Below, piece by piece: positions 36,185 to 45,863 of a DNA stretch of 64,000 nucleotides. The notes under the pieces were generated by a model. The model saw only the letters and a program-made list of their open reading frames with translations, did no database searches and was not told the DNA's origin. Both the position numbers and the translations under genes were made by a program. The stretch is from positions 61,971 to 125,970 of the forward strand of contig NZ_AFPB01000167.1 in assembly GCF_000218485.1 (NCBI RefSeq), given 5' to 3'. Each line of letters opens with the position of its first letter. Position 1 is the stretch's first letter. This stretch comes from Aquimarina agarivorans. GTDB lineage: Bacteria; Bacteroidota; Bacteroidia; Flavobacteriales; Flavobacteriaceae.

Positions 36185-36505
36185 GTCTTACTAATTTAGC
36201 CTGTCGAGTTATAAATTTAATGCATTTGTTTAAGTAAGATTCAGGTTTATAAAAAAGGTTGCGTTAAAAAAATAATTATTTAACGCAACCTTTTAAAGTT
36301 ATTACCATCTAAGTAATACAAAAGGTTGATTACTTCGTAAATTTTGGATAGCTCTAGTTTATTGTTTTTTTATTGAGGGGTCTAATTTAGTAATAAGGAA
36401 GCTTTCAAAAGAGGAGTATTAATTTTTAGCTTATTACATGCAATACTTAGTTAGTTTGTATTGCATGTTTTTTACTAGTTTACTATAATTATAACTTATA
36501 ATATC
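36185..36505. other. intergenic region between divergent genes
   Basis: Contains one strong inverted repeat (see 36252-36295) and otherwise AT-rich sequence; no gene or further structure seen. Confidence 0.5.
36252..36295. terminator. hairpin with A/T flanks
   Basis: GGTTGCGTTAAA (36258-36269) pairs with TTTAACGCAACC (36279-36290), with A-run before and TTTT after. It looks like a bidirectional intrinsic terminator but lies between divergent gene starts, so its client is unclear. Confidence 0.6.
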
Positions 36506-37564
36506 ATGAAAAATTTAATTAAAATATTAGCAGTGGTTGCATTTACTTTTGCTAGTTGCGAACGGGTTTTTGACACGCCAAAATGTAGTAATAATCCGTT
36601 GGAAGATGTTGGTGTATTGAGGGATTTAGTAGCAAACGAGCAGGCTCAAAATCCTGAGGAATCAAACGGTTTAGAAATTGTGCAGTATACTTTTCAAAAT
36701 CAAACGGTGTACCTGGTTAATGATTGCATTAATAATTGTGCTGATGCACTTGAAATAGTGTATGATTGTGATGAAAATATAATTTGCGAATTTGGAGGTA
36801 TTGCGGGGCTAAACACTTGTCCTGATTTTGAAACCGAAGCAACAAATAGAAAAGTGTTGTTTTCAACCAGGAACGGTGTTTCAAATTGTGACAAATCAGT
36901 ATTAGTTGACCCCGAGTTATTTTCTAATTCAAAAGCGGCAACGATTATTGACGCAGAAGTTATTGGTGACTGTTTGCACATTACCTTTGAAATTTTAAGT
37001 ACTCAGGATGCTGTAGCTGATGTTGATTTAGTTGGATCAGGTGATATTATGGAAAGTTTTCCTATCCAAACAACAATAAAACTTGTCATTGAAGAAAATT
37101 TTACTTTTCCAGCTAAGGTAGTTGCTACAACATCATTTGATATTTCATCTTTAATTGAGCCGGGCGAAACTATTATTCTAAATTTAGCCAATTTTGAAGA
37201 AGGTATTCGCTATACAAGAGGAGAAAGTGACACTTGTAAAGTGTGCGGATTAACCCAAGAAGCAGGTAGGGCGTTATTAAATAGTATGTTAACTGAGCTT
37301 AATGAAATTTCAGAAAGTGTGGTTTGTGATGATGCTTCCGAATGGGAATTTACAACTGTAGGTTCAAAGGCCTGTGGCGGTCCTAATTTATTTTTACCCT
37401 ATTCCACTACAATTGACGTAACCTCTTTTTTGGACAAAGTAGCTGTTTATACCAAAGCAGAGGATGACTTTAATAAAAAATGGGGGATAGTTTCAACTTG
37501 CGATGTTGTACTGCCACCAACAGAAATAGCTTGCCAAAATGGGGAGGCAGTGTTAATTAATTAA
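36506..37564 (+). CDS. Cys-rich lipoprotein, partly DUF6970-like
   Basis: A 352-residue protein with a lipoprotein signal (VVAFTFASC, Cys near residue 19). Residues about 50-110 (IVQYTFQNQTVYLVNDCINNCAD, CDENIICEFGGI) resemble the DUF6970 domain, where short Cys-rich segments describe a small extracellular fold. The middle is beta-rich; the C-terminal part has more paired cysteines. No enzymatic motif seen. Transcribed alone; a terminator follows at 37626. Confidence 0.6.
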   Translation: MKNLIKILAVVAFTFASCERVFDTPKCSNNPLEDVGVLRDLVANEQAQNPEESNGLEIVQYTFQNQTVYLVNDCINNCADALEIVYDCDENIICEFGGIAGLNTCPDFETEATNRKVLFSTRNGVSNCDKSVLVDPELFSNSKAATIIDAEVIGDCLHITFEILSTQDAVADVDLVGSGDIMESFPIQTTIKLVIEENFTFPAKVVATTSFDISSLIEPGETIILNLANFEEGIRYTRGESDTCKVCGLTQEAGRALLNSMLTELNEISESVVCDDASEWEFTTVGSKACGGPNLFLPYSTTIDVTSFLDKVAVYTKAEDDFNKKWGIVSTCDVVLPPTEIACQNGEAVLIN

Positions 37565-37625
37565 ATAAGTACTTGCTGTTATTCTTGTGTAAAGGAATAA
37601 TTATTCATAGTAATGTTGTTGAGTG

Positions 37626-37651
37626 AAGGCTGCCCAAAAGGGCAGTCTTTT
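37626..37651 (+). terminator. intrinsic terminator
   Basis: GGCTGCCC (37628-37635), loop AAAA, GGGCAGTC (37640-37647), then TTTT. About 60 bp past the lipoprotein stop. Confidence 0.8.
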
Positions 37652-37714
37652 GTTGTTACCTAAATTACTCAAGTAAATTACCTTTAGTCTTTTGAGTACT
37701 TTATACCAAATAAT

Positions 37715-37749
37715 AAAAGAGGCTATCTAAAATTAGATGTCCTCTTTTT
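37715..37749 (+). terminator. second hairpin terminator
   Basis: AAAAGAGG..ATCT pairs with AGAT..CCTCTTTTT. It follows the first terminator by about 65 bp and could insulate the CAP gene. Confidence 0.55.
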
Positions 37750-37901
37750 GTTTAACTATTATCGCTTTTCATACAGAAAGCAATGAGGTATCAAAATATC
37801 ACAACCTACTAGGTGGTATTTTGTAAGTAAATTCTAAACTGAATACTATCAACTTGCTAATACTCGTTAAACAGTATAGACAACTACATCAAATCATTAA
37901 T

Positions 37902-38585
37902 ATGTATTATTTTCAGTTACTTGCTGCTATCAAATTAAGATTGATTTTTCTGCTTGGATTTGTGTTATTTATTTCTTGTGCAACAGACTCCATTGAAGAG
38001 CGCGTTGATACAAATACAGAAGATCCTAGTGTTATTGAGCAGCAAGTTCCTGAAAAGCTTGATCCTATTGATGATGTTGTAATGGATGGTGATATGAATG
38101 ATGATAAGGATAAAAACACTCCCGAAGAAATACCCTTAAATCCAGATGTTAATCCTAAAAACCCTGAGGCATCTACACCAACTACACCTGAAACTCCAGT
38201 AGTTGCCGCACCTGTTCAAAATACGGATGCACAAAAAATGCTTGAATTGGTTAACGCGTTTAGAAAAAATGAGGGAGTACCACCAGTAATTTTAAGTAAC
38301 CCTTTAAATACCGCAGCATTTAAGCATTCCAAAGATATGGAAAGTAACAATTATTTTGATCATACGGGAAAAGACGGATCAAGTTTTGGAGAGCGAGTAA
38401 GAAGAGAGGATTATGAAGGATTTGCTTTTGGTGAAAACATTGCGCAAGGTAGTGGTGCGAATCAAATTTTTGAGTTATGGAAAGACAGTTCAGGACACCG
38501 AAAAAATATGCTTAATCCTAACGTTAATGAAATGGGCGTTGGAAAATCAGGAAGGTACTGGACACAAATTTTTGGTAAGAAATAG
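37902..38585 (+). CDS. CAP (SCP/PR1) domain lipoprotein
   Basis: A 227-residue lipoprotein. Start chosen at the ATG 37902 because MYYFQLLAAIKLRLIFLLGFVLFISC gives a proper signal with lipobox. An acidic, Pro/Thr-rich linker (about 30-105) precedes the C-terminal CAP domain: LVNAFRKNEGVPPV, HSKDMESNNYFDHTG (His and Glu/Asp of the family cleft), FGENIAQG, SSGHRKNMLNP. It is similar to bacterial YkwD-like proteins of unknown activity. Confidence 0.85.
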   Translation: MYYFQLLAAIKLRLIFLLGFVLFISCATDSIEERVDTNTEDPSVIEQQVPEKLDPIDDVVMDGDMNDDKDKNTPEEIPLNPDVNPKNPEASTPTTPETPVVAAPVQNTDAQKMLELVNAFRKNEGVPPVILSNPLNTAAFKHSKDMESNNYFDHTGKDGSSFGERVRREDYEGFAFGENIAQGSGANQIFELWKDSSGHRKNMLNPNVNEMGVGKSGRYWTQIFGKK

Positions 38586-38590
38586 TATCA

Positions 38591-38627
38591 AAAAGGGGTA
38601 GCTTTAAATAAACTACCCCCTTTTTTT
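38591..38627 (+). terminator. intrinsic terminator of the CAP gene
   Basis: AAAGGGGTAG pairs with CTACCCCCTTT, then seven T. Six bp past the stop. Confidence 0.9.
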
Positions 38628-38669
38628 AACTAACTAAACTAATATAAGAATATAATACCTAATCAAAGG

Positions 38670-38981
38670 TTATTCAGTAATCCAGTTTCCTTCAGCATCA
38701 CAAAGTACAGTAGTTCCTTCACTACCTTCTTTTGTTAAAATTAGCTTGTACTTAGATCCATCTTTAGTTGCATGTGCTTCAGCAATTGTCATTCCTTCAT
38801 AATCTTTTGCTAATGCAGTTTTAACAGGTTCAGGTAATTCTTCAATAGAAACAACAACCATTTCATCCTGTGCTACAGTTTCAGTTGCAGTAACTTCTGC
38901 TGTGGCATCCTGTGCATTAATTGTTTGTGTTGATACTAATAAACCTAAAGCTACTACTGGTAATAAAATTGACTTTTTCAT
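38670..38981 (-). CDS. small exported PepSY-like protein
   Basis: A 103-residue protein with a signal peptide (LLPVVALGLLVSTQTINAQ). After an acidic Thr/Val linker comes a short domain (IEELPEPVKTALAKDYEGMTIAEAHATKDGSKYKLILT), similar in shape to the PepSY-like/BLIP-like repeats of small Bacteroidota periplasmic proteins. Function unknown. It is transcribed alone. Confidence 0.65.
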   Translation of the reverse strand: MKKSILLPVVALGLLVSTQTINAQDATAEVTATETVAQDEMVVVSIEELPEPVKTALAKDYEGMTIAEAHATKDGSKYKLILTKEGSEGTTVLCDAEGNWITE

Positions 38982-39551
38982 TTTAATGAGTTTTTATGTT
39001 TTATAAACGATTTGTACTAACTATAAAGGAATAATCATGCCAGTTACTAGATAAATTACTAAGTATTTGATTATGAATATTTTTAAAATATATAGAAATT
39101 AATAATCATTGTGGAATCCGTAGAATATTGAGGAAATAGTCCACAACTGAAGACTAATTTCATTGGTAAAGTAGTCAAATAAAAGAAAAAAAATATTGAA
39201 AAGCACACACAGAAACACATAATTCTGATTCTGTTTTAAATAAGTAAATTAATGTCGGAAACGGTACAATTGCCCTGTTACCTCATTTCATAATTTTATA
39301 TAGTTTAATATTATAACCTCTTTAAAATGCCGTCAAATATAAAGTTGAACTTGATGAAATTTAAGATACTTCTCATGCTTCTGCACTAAAAAATCACTAA
39401 AATTTCAGTAGTAATTGGACTGCATCTTATAAACGTAGTAAAAATGAGCGCTTAATGAAGTTTTAACTAATACGAATTGAACAATGTTAGTTTTCTACTC
39501 TTTTTAATAAAAAGATTCAAATGAATAAAGGGGTAATTTTGGGGATAAAAA
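38982..39551. other. intergenic region, no gene seen
   Basis: About 570 bp of AT-rich DNA between the PepSY-like gene and the 3-prime end of the TonB receptor gene. It contains TTAATGTCGGAAACGG at about 39249-39264, a motif also found near 30732-30750 and 57249-57264. No hairpin with a T-run was seen after the receptor gene. Confidence 0.45.
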
Positions 39552-42125
39552 TCAAATGCGCAATCTAAACACAAAATTAGGCGTAAAACCCAACGATTTT
39601 CTATCGACTCTTTGAAGCAAAATGCTTCTGGTATTTTGACTAGTAGTGGTATCAGTACCCTCAACTACTCTGAAATCTCGGGATAGTAAATTGCGCTCAT
39701 TAGTTAAGTTTTGTAACGTAAACCCTAGTTTAGCATGTATTGTTTTGGGCTTATCCAAATAAAATTGATAACTCCCAGACAAATCCAACCGTTGGTAATC
39801 AGGCAATCGCTCAGCATTAAATGCATCAAAACGAATGAAATTTGACAACGACGCGTCAGTATCAAGTCTTTTGTTGGTGTAAGGTATACCTGAATGGTAT
39901 CTGTAACCCAAAGACAGTTCAAAATTTTTATAATTAAAACTATGCGTCCACACTAAATTATGCGGGGTGTCAAATGATCCATCAAAGGGGGTGTTGTCAT
40001 TAATGGCACTAAACTGATACTCACTTTCAGAAAAAGAATAACTCACCCATGTTTGGTAATGTGGCCACTGCTTTTTTAGTAAAACATCAATGCCCTTAAT
40101 CGTATTATTACCCGTAACGTTTTGAGGATTGGTAATGTCGTTAGTCAATAAAATTCCTATTCCATTTATTTCTTTTTGGTAGGCTTCAATATCTAAAGTC
40201 CATCCTTTTTTTTGAAAGTCCAATCCGATACTTCCTTGTGTGTTTTCCAATATTGGTACGTCATTGGGTGTGGAAACCACCCATAGTTTATCAAATAAAT
40301 TTCCTAAACCGTCATTTCTAATATCAGTGACTTGACTTATGGATTGGTGTTTTTTTTCGAAAGTTCCCTTTAGCCATAAGCGATTTAAAATTTTATAGTT
40401 TAAAAATATACGGGGTTCCCAAAAGGTGCGATTAAGTCGGTTAAAAAATTGCCTTCTTCCCCCAAGGTTAATTTGTGTTTTTTTTGATTTAAATTCAAAA
40501 TCAGCAAAAAATGATTGTGAAGTTTCAGTACCAATTAATGATTCTTTAAAGGCGGTAAAATCAACCCCGTAATTTTCCACCACATAGCCAATTTTGGATC
40601 TGCTACGCTGAAAACCAACTTCGAGCGTTCCGTTTTTAAAAAGCTGTTTGCTACCTGTGTAATTTATGGACGTTTCATCAACAAAATTTTCTTTATCAAA
40701 AGTAATTTCCAAAAGGGTTGGTGTTTGGCTCGTAGAATCAAATTGATTAAGGCCATTGTATTGCTTATCAAACGAGGTACTACTGAGTTGTAAGTTGTGG
40801 TTTCCGAATTTGGAGTCATTAAATTGGACGCTATTACTTAAAGTATGGCTTTTTACTGTGATATTATCCTCAAAATCGGAAGTAATAAAATTATCAATTC
40901 CACGAAAAAAAAGCTCATTTTTATTACTAATAAAGCTTAGGTTTACTGTAAGTTTATCCGTAGGAGTATAAATTAATTTGCTAAAATAATCTTGATATAA
41001 AAATGTGTTTTTGGCTGCCGATATACGCGAAGATTCATTATTTAAACCGCCTAAAATATCAGTATTTTGGAAAGCAACCTCCGAAAAATTTTTAAACGTG
41101 ATGTTATTAGAGATGTCGGTGATACTTCTGCGCGCCGACGCAAACATAGCCAATTTTTTAGCCACTAAAGGTACTTTTACAAAAGCATCTGTGTGGGTAA
41201 AAGTGGCACCAACACTTCCACTAGCTTTTTGAGGTATTTTGGTATCCACACCAATGGAGAGTACGCCCCCTGCATGCCCTCCGTATTTTGCTTTAGTTGC
41301 GGATCGGAAAAGCTTAATATCATTAATAACATGCGGGTTAAATGCAGAAATTAGTCCAAAAAAGTGCGCATCCTGATATACTTTTACCCCATCAAACAAT
41401 ACCAAATTTTGATCGGGTGTGCTCCCTCTGATATGCAAACCTGCCACGGTTTCATCGGGACTTAATACTCCTGGTACAAATTGCAAGGATTGCACCACAT
41501 CAGGCTCAATAACCCCAGGTAGCAATCCGGTTGTAGTTAAATCAATTTGGATGCTCCCATTTTCCTTTTTAGTCATCCCTTTTGTAATGTAATCCGTTAT
41601 GACTATTTCTTTTAAAGCGGTCACCTTTTTGTTTAGGGTTACCGATTGGCAATTCTTTTCAAAATAATCAAGCGGTAATTTTACGGATTGATACCCAGAA
41701 TAACTAAAATTAATTACTGTACTTGCAATGTCATTTAATGCCAAATGAAAAGCTCCTGTACTATCAGTTAAGGTATTTTTATTATTTGAAGATACTAACA
41801 CCTCTGCTATGGGATTGCCCCAGATATCTTTAACAATACCGCAGCTAATCACTGTATTATTTGAGGTGCTTTTGGTGATGACATAGTTATTGGCATCTAA
41901 TTTCTCAAAGGATAGTTTGGTTTGTTTTTGGATGGCAAATAGTATGGCATTTAAGGAAGTTTCGTTAGGTAAAATAATGGCATCAAAAGGCTTAACATCG
42001 CTTGTTTTGTATGAAAATACAATATGATACTTGTCCGTTAAATTATTAATTATTTGTGTTAGACTATTTGTGTTTTGAGCCAGTATACTAGGGCAACAAA
42101 ACCAAAAAAAACAATCCATTTCCAC
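39552..42125 (-). CDS. TonB-dependent receptor with STN-like domain
   Basis: An 857-residue outer-membrane receptor with signal peptide, an STN-like N-terminal domain (LTQIINNLTDKYHIVFSY to ITKS), a carboxypeptidase-regulatory-like domain (GIVKDIWGNPIAEVLVSS), a plug domain (about 185-290, with GSTPDQNLVLFDGVKVYQDAHFFG) and a 22-strand barrel ending NFVFRLRI. It follows fecR and an ECF factor, so it is the third part of a surface-signalling set; ligand unknown. The GTG start gives an odd acidic signal (MEMDC). An ATG at 42127 in another frame (MWKWIVFF) would fit far better if the T8 run at 42104-42111 had nine T. Confidence 0.9.
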   Translation of the reverse strand: MEMDCFFWFCCPSILAQNTNSLTQIINNLTDKYHIVFSYKTSDVKPFDAIILPNETSLNAILFAIQKQTKLSFEKLDANNYVITKSTSNNTVISCGIVKDIWGNPIAEVLVSSNNKNTLTDSTGAFHLALNDIASTVINFSYSGYQSVKLPLDYFEKNCQSVTLNKKVTALKEIVITDYITKGMTKKENGSIQIDLTTTGLLPGVIEPDVVQSLQFVPGVLSPDETVAGLHIRGSTPDQNLVLFDGVKVYQDAHFFGLISAFNPHVINDIKLFRSATKAKYGGHAGGVLSIGVDTKIPQKASGSVGATFTHTDAFVKVPLVAKKLAMFASARRSITDISNNITFKNFSEVAFQNTDILGGLNNESSRISAAKNTFLYQDYFSKLIYTPTDKLTVNLSFISNKNELFFRGIDNFITSDFEDNITVKSHTLSNSVQFNDSKFGNHNLQLSSTSFDKQYNGLNQFDSTSQTPTLLEITFDKENFVDETSINYTGSKQLFKNGTLEVGFQRSRSKIGYVVENYGVDFTAFKESLIGTETSQSFFADFEFKSKKTQINLGGRRQFFNRLNRTFWEPRIFLNYKILNRLWLKGTFEKKHQSISQVTDIRNDGLGNLFDKLWVVSTPNDVPILENTQGSIGLDFQKKGWTLDIEAYQKEINGIGILLTNDITNPQNVTGNNTIKGIDVLLKKQWPHYQTWVSYSFSESEYQFSAINDNTPFDGSFDTPHNLVWTHSFNYKNFELSLGYRYHSGIPYTNKRLDTDASLSNFIRFDAFNAERLPDYQRLDLSGSYQFYLDKPKTIHAKLGFTLQNLTNERNLLSRDFRVVEGTDTTTSQNTRSILLQRVDRKSLGFTPNFVFRLRI

Positions 42126-42131
42126 ATAAAT

Positions 42132-43043
42132 TTAATTACTCTTTATACTTATTTGAGTGCCATCTATAACATAATTTAACTTCATAGGTTTACAAATGGC
42201 TTTTAAAGCTTTATTTATGTCGTAAGTTATTAATTTCCCTGTAAACTCCTCCGAAATATCAATATTTTGCATGTCAACATTCATCTTATACACATTTTGC
42301 AGGTCATTTAATACTACCATTAAAGGAACGTTATTATACGTATAATTTGTATTTATCCATTGCGGTTTAGTGTGGTTAACGGATGTTTTTTCGGCAATAT
42401 CATTTTTATAGCGAATGCCGTGACCTGGGGTGAGTAATGTGGTTGAGCTTTTATGATTTACACTTACTTTTCCTTCGTAACATTCTACAGCAAAATAAGT
42501 ATCCAATACATTTACGTTAAATTGAGTACCTACCACACTAACAGTTCCGTTTGCTGTTTGCACATTAAATTTTGATCCTTTTTTGACTATGAAATAACCT
42601 TCGCCAGTCAAATTTAAATCTCTTTTATCATTTTTCCAGTCGCTTTTTAAAAAACTAACGGTGGCTTTACCATTTAGTTTTACCGTGGATCCGTCGGGCA
42701 ACTCAAACGCCATTTGCTCGCCAATTTTGGTACTAAATGTAGTGGGCAAACTGATCCAATAGAATGCCCCTGCTAATGCGCATATTAAAATTACTGCAGC
42801 TGCGGCAGCCCATTGCCTATATAATGGCACTACTTTAGTGGAGCTACTATTTAATTTTGACTGGATATTTGCCTTAACCCCTGCTTTATCAAAAGCAGGA
42901 ATTTGAAACTGTTTGCTTTTTTCTGCGATTTTATGATAGCTTTCATAATCCTCTGATGCTTTAAAAACTTTCAATTCTGCCTCGGTTAATTCGTTATTTA
43001 GCCAGCGGGCTAAAAAAGTATCATCTGCGTTAAAATTTGTCAT
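42132..43043 (-). CDS. fecR: FecR family anti-sigma factor
   Basis: A 303-residue inner-membrane protein: cytoplasmic N-terminal part (about 1-70, with FLARWLNNELTEAELK), one membrane helix (AAAAVILICALAGAFYWI), FecR periplasmic domain (FELPDGSTVKLNGKATV, GEGYFIVKKGSKFNVQTANGTVSVVGTQFNV) and a C-terminal DUF4974 region (YNNVPLMVVLNDLQNVY). It should bind the ECF factor encoded 34 bp upstream and receive a signal from the receptor encoded downstream. Confidence 0.93.
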   Translation of the reverse strand: MTNFNADDTFLARWLNNELTEAELKVFKASEDYESYHKIAEKSKQFQIPAFDKAGVKANIQSKLNSSSTKVVPLYRQWAAAAAVILICALAGAFYWISLPTTFSTKIGEQMAFELPDGSTVKLNGKATVSFLKSDWKNDKRDLNLTGEGYFIVKKGSKFNVQTANGTVSVVGTQFNVNVLDTYFAVECYEGKVSVNHKSSTTLLTPGHGIRYKNDIAEKTSVNHTKPQWINTNYTYNNVPLMVVLNDLQNVYKMNVDMQNIDISEEFTGKLITYDINKALKAICKPMKLNYVIDGTQISIKSN

Positions 43044-43077
43044 ATCTATAAGTTGTTATGAGTAAAACTAAAAAGGT

Positions 43078-43593
43078 TTAAATACTATCGCCTAAAGTTT
43101 CTCTTAATTTTACAAGTGCTAAATGCATCCGTTTTTCTACTGCTTTTACGGATACGTCAAGCATTTCAGCAATTTCTTTATATTTTTTCCCTTCGATTCT
43201 GTTAAGTAAAAAAACCTCGCGTTGGGCAACCGTTAAGTTCGCTATGGCGTTTTCTAAGGTTTTCATGTATTCCTTTTCTTCCAATACATACTCTGGATTT
43301 TCAAAATTTCGATCCAATTGGTAGCCTGCATTTTCATATGATAGTTTTACTTTTTCATGCGCAACTTCATTAAAAAACTTATTATTGGCTATAGTGTATA
43401 AGTACGATTTGGCTTTTTCAAAAATTACTTTAGCACAATTAGTCCACAATTTAATGTAGGCTTCCTGCACTAAATCAGCCGCTTGGTCGGCATTTCCGCA
43501 ACGGAAATACATAAAGCTGTAAAGAGAGTTACTGTACTTATCGTATAGTAATTCGTAATTTTTTTCGCTACATACTGATGGTACGTTACCCAT
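43078..43593 (-). CDS. FecI-like ECF sigma factor
   Basis: A 171-residue factor. Region 2 is YDKYSNSLYSFMYF, DLVQEAYIKLW and AKSYLYTIANNKFFNE; region 4 is LTVAQREVFLLNRIEGKKYKEIAEMLDVSVKAVEKRMHLALVKLR. First gene of the sigma-fecR-receptor operon, which it probably transcribes. Confidence 0.93.
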   Translation of the reverse strand: MGNVPSVCSEKNYELLYDKYSNSLYSFMYFRCGNADQAADLVQEAYIKLWTNCAKVIFEKAKSYLYTIANNKFFNEVAHEKVKLSYENAGYQLDRNFENPEYVLEEKEYMKTLENAIANLTVAQREVFLLNRIEGKKYKEIAEMLDVSVKAVEKRMHLALVKLRETLGDSI

Positions 43594-43982
43594 AGTTAAT
43601 TTAAATACTAGTTAAAAGTTTGTTTCTGCTATAACACCTTACAGTGATATTTATAATTTTATTAAATTACAAAATCCATTGTAATTTAGTAAGATCATTA
43701 ATTTTGCTAGTTAAAGCATATTAGATTTTTGTTTCCAATGGTAAGCTTACAATTAATTTAAACTTAAATAAATCAGTTACAAAAAAGGTTTACTAATACT
43801 AGAACCGTTATCATTAGAAAAACCCTACCTTTTAGGACAAAAAAATAACATTGGTATGATTTTTCTAAATTTGTGGTGTGTTTTTTTTATTTTAAAAAAT
43901 AAGTTTTTTTTAAAATAAGTGTTTTCAGGGTAGGGTTAAGTGGCATTAAACTGTTACAGTACTATTAGGCTAAAGTCCAATT
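43594..43982. other. divergent intergenic region
   Basis: Between the FecI-like factor and the plus-strand lipoprotein. A TAAATTTG box (43866-43873) could be the promoter of the latter, with a leader of about 105 nt. Nothing else seen. Confidence 0.4.
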
Positions 43983-45452
43983 ATGAGATTGAAATATATT
44001 TTATTAAAAATTATTTTGTGTTTTTTGCTTTTTATTTCCTGTGAAGAGCAAGAGGAAGACGTTACTGGAATAACTAGATCGGAAATTACTGAAAGTGATT
44101 TTTTGCAGTTTGATCAAAAAAACGCACTCATTGAAATACTTACTAATAGCACTGAGGAAACTGCTTGGAAAATAACCAATGCCTTGTCAGGTTCAATTAA
44201 CTTAACTGAAAATTTTGTTGACACTAGACTTAGATTTACGCTTTTGGATAACGAATTGCTTCAAATTCGTGTTCAGGAAACTGCCCAAGGGTTGTTCAAT
44301 ACTGGTGGATCATCTGATATTGTTAAAGATAATATTAATGACGACCTTCGATTCCCGTTTGTAGTTAATCAAACAAATGCTCAAACAGAAAAATTTAGCT
44401 CCATAAATACCGCTACGGTAAGCTTAGGATACAGAGTATTAAAAACGATTACAGCAAATAAGATAACCTTACTAAGTGCCAATGGAAATGGCGAAAAATT
44501 GATGGTTGTATTCGAAAAAATACAAGTAATTACTACGCCTCCACTTCCACCTGAGAGTGATTTTTTACAAATAAGCGAGCAACAAAACTTTATGGATGCC
44601 CTTGCTACTAATTCATTACAAGATCCCTGGAAAATTACAAGTGCTAATTTTGGAACAAACGACTTATCCCAAGATTTTGAACAAGATATTTTTGTTTTTG
44701 AAACACTAAATGAAGGCGCGCAGCGTACAGAAATTTACGATTCTTCATCATTTGTAAATAACCCATTTACTCCAGCAACTACAGGAACTAATGAATTTTT
44801 TAAAGATGAAAACAATAATGACCTAAGGTTTCAAATGTTTATAGTTAATACGCAACAACAAAATAAATTTCAAAGTATTAATAACTTTGGTAATACAGGC
44901 TATAAAATACTTAAAGACGCATCAAGTACAAAATTTACGATAATTGGTTTTAATGAAAATGGAGATCAGGAGGCCACCATTATTTTCCAAAAACAAGCTA
45001 CACTGGCTAATGATTTTGTTTTTATAAATCAACTAAATCTTATTTCGGATATTTTAATGAGTAACCCCAACACACCTTGGAAAATTATTGCATTTACATC
45101 AGGAAATGAAGATAGGAGTGCTGATTTTAACTTTTCGGAAATTAACTTTACCTCAGGACAATCCGAAGAATTTTTAACCATGCAAATTTTTGAGCCTGAA
45201 GATGAACAAAACCAAACGCAATCGCTTTCAACAAACGGTGAACTTCGTTTTTCAAAAGACACTGATGGTTTAAATTTAAGAATTTCAATAAATGTATTTG
45301 GCTCTGCTTCAAATGGCTTACAAAAATACATGCAAATTGAAAACAACAATCAGTTAGGTTACCTTGCAGAAAGCTCTTTTACAGAAAATAACCTCACCTT
45401 AGTACTAACTGATCCCAATGGAACAGATGTTAAATTAGTATTGGGACGTTAG
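43983..45452 (+). CDS. lipoprotein with three internal repeats
   Basis: A 489-residue lipoprotein (lipobox LLFISC, Cys near residue 20). The mature part is three similar modules of about 150 residues. Each starts with a short acidic anchor (ESDFLQFDQKNALIEIL / ESDFLQISEQQNFMDAL / NDFVFINQLNLISDIL), then an AWKI/PWKI motif, a beta-rich middle with NDLRF / NDLRFQMF / GLNLRISI, and ends with GYRVLK / GYKILK / GYLAE and a lipocalin-like closing strand. Family not recognised; the modules may be lipocalin-like binding domains. Confidence 0.65.
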   Translation: MRLKYILLKIILCFLLFISCEEQEEDVTGITRSEITESDFLQFDQKNALIEILTNSTEETAWKITNALSGSINLTENFVDTRLRFTLLDNELLQIRVQETAQGLFNTGGSSDIVKDNINDDLRFPFVVNQTNAQTEKFSSINTATVSLGYRVLKTITANKITLLSANGNGEKLMVVFEKIQVITTPPLPPESDFLQISEQQNFMDALATNSLQDPWKITSANFGTNDLSQDFEQDIFVFETLNEGAQRTEIYDSSSFVNNPFTPATTGTNEFFKDENNNDLRFQMFIVNTQQQNKFQSINNFGNTGYKILKDASSTKFTIIGFNENGDQEATIIFQKQATLANDFVFINQLNLISDILMSNPNTPWKIIAFTSGNEDRSADFNFSEINFTSGQSEEFLTMQIFEPEDEQNQTQSLSTNGELRFSKDTDGLNLRISINVFGSASNGLQKYMQIENNNQLGYLAESSFTENNLTLVLTDPNGTDVKLVLGR

Positions 45453-45863
45453 TGGTTAAATAAATAGTGACATTATGATAATTACAAAGACAAACTCATT
45501 ACATAGTTGTAGCTAGAATAATGTTGCTATCAACATTAAATTTCTCATTTAAAATTAGAATCAGTATAGCAAAAGAAACAATTTCTTTTTAAATAACAAC
45601 CGCATTAAAAAAAGCCTCAAAAGAAGTACCTCGGACTTCTTTTGTAGGCTTTTTTGTCTTGTTTTCTCGCTAAAAGCTTAAAAACAACTAATACAAATAA
45701 ATAAAAGAATTACCTATATCTTGTTTCTATTTCTATTACTTGTGCGTATAAAAATGAACCCATAATTAAAGGTTATTCTTTAATTTTTGTCTTATACCAG
45801 CGAGCGATATATAAACTAACCTATTAATCCAAAAGTGCTTATCCGCAAATTGTATAAATTTAA
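45453..45863. other. convergent intergenic region
   Basis: Contains the bidirectional hairpin at 45606-45656; nothing else notable. Confidence 0.5.
45606..45656. terminator. bidirectional terminator
   Basis: A-rich start, AGCCTcAAAAGAAGT pairs with ACTTCTTTTgtAGGCT around ACCTCGG, then six T. It serves the lipoprotein gene (plus) and lepA (minus), whose ends face each other. Confidence 0.85.

Larger units (their letters stand above)
37565..37901. other. intergenic region with two terminators
   Basis: Between the DUF6970-like lipoprotein and the CAP protein. Holds two hairpins, at 37626-37651 and 37715-37749. No gene seen. Confidence 0.5.
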
